Under the pieces are notes generated by a model. The model worked only from the letters and a program-made list of their open reading frames with translations, had not been told where the DNA came from and searched no databases. 64,000 nucleotides of DNA from Virgibacillus proomii (GTDB taxonomy: Bacteria > Bacillota > Bacilli > Bacillales > Amphibacillaceae). Below are positions 63,649 through 64,000 of this stretch, piece after piece (positions within the stretch are counted from its first letter, which is position 1; each line of letters opens with the position of its first letter). The position numbers and the translations under genes are program-made. The stretch spans positions 26,421 to 90,420 of the forward strand of contig NZ_JAHLNO010000013.1 in NCBI RefSeq assembly GCF_018916875.1, given 5' to 3'.

Positions 63649-64000
63649 TTTTTCCTCCCTTTCTAAAATCGTATAACCTAAAATAGGCTTATGATAAAAA
63701 ACATAACAATAAACAAACTATGTATAAGAAGTGTCAGCGCCAACTCCGCCCATCAAGCTGATTGTTTCTCTTAAGTAATAGTCCATTTTGATGTGTAAAA
63801 TCATGGAATTGCTACTTACATATATTTTTTATCACTAGCGTTGCATAAATAATATCTAAATTTTCTGTTTTAATTATTTAGCCAAGAGAGCCAAAAAAGT
63901 AAATGCCCAACTAAAGGTGGCTCCATCCATTTGGAATATATTTACAATTAGACTAAGGTGGCAGCGACGTTTTCGTTATTAAGAAGCACCTTTTCCTTCT
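63649..64000. other. Window end, nothing recognised
   Basis: About 350 bp upstream of fosB with no ORF having a ribosome site and no repeat copy. An inverted pair GAGCC ... GGCTCC lies at about 63891-63937. Confidence 0.35.

Overview
The window is about 64 kb of low-GC chromosomal DNA from a Firmicute of the family Bacillaceae. The evidence is Bacillus-type gene sets (lnrJK-lnrLMN, fosB, csaA, a YsaA-like phosphatase, a YhgE/Pip-type protein), two T-boxes, a guanine riboswitch ahead of xpt-pbuX, AGGAGG ribosome sites and TTG/GTG starts. The style of the dispersed repeats suggests a halotolerant genus such as Virgibacillus or Oceanobacillus; that assignment is inference.

Layout. 1-12 kb: edge of a tRNA-Gly, IS remnant, D-amino acid aminotransferase, universal stress protein, small P-loop kinase, S9 peptidase, carAB with an ArgR-like site, and a methyltransferase gene split by a repeat. 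12-24 kb: membrane-anchored hydrolase, YhgE/Pip-type protein, and a linearmycin-resistance-type module (ABC transporter lnrLMN plus two-component system lnrJK) with a palindromic candidate operator. 24-33 kb: SAM hydrolase, orphan T-box, a type I holin-like toxin locus, hypoxanthine-DNA glycosylase, MFS pseudogene, guanine riboswitch-xpt-pbuX, VOC protein, probable 6S RNA. 33-37 kb: acyl-CoA synthetase, then a patch of decaying genes (exonuclease fragment, CBS-domain protein) and a Cof phosphatase. 38-50 kb: class V aminotransferase and serA, frameshifted nhaC, acetyltransferase, HAD phosphatase, ilvE and a sulfonate/nitrate-type ABC importer. 50-64 kb: htpG, nucleoside hydrolase, glcD-type oxidase, csaA, proline-T-box-proBA, DHA2 drug exporter, a secreted protein of 28-residue repeats, a broken lipoprotein gene, and fosB.

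The most striking content is repeats. A structured, non-coding element of about 142-190 bp, bounded by ATAAA, occurs roughly 20 times (about one per 3 kb). One copy splits the methyltransferase ORF; removing the element plus one ATAAA restores the reading frame exactly, which defines a 5-bp target duplication. Its two stem-loops are kept by compensatory base changes between subfamilies, and in one copy the interior has expanded into an 11-unit minisatellite. Size, double-hairpin form and the TTTAT duplication recall the bcr1 element of the Bacillus cereus group; homology is not shown here. At least four other dispersed families (a 90-bp two-hairpin element, GCTGGGACA-bounded elements, and two families that lie beside the first) share the intergenic space.

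Several genes are broken by single-base indels or nonsense codons (nhaC, a CBS protein, a lipoprotein, an exonuclease, a small peptide). Two of the indels fall in T homopolymers, so sequencing error cannot be excluded for those.
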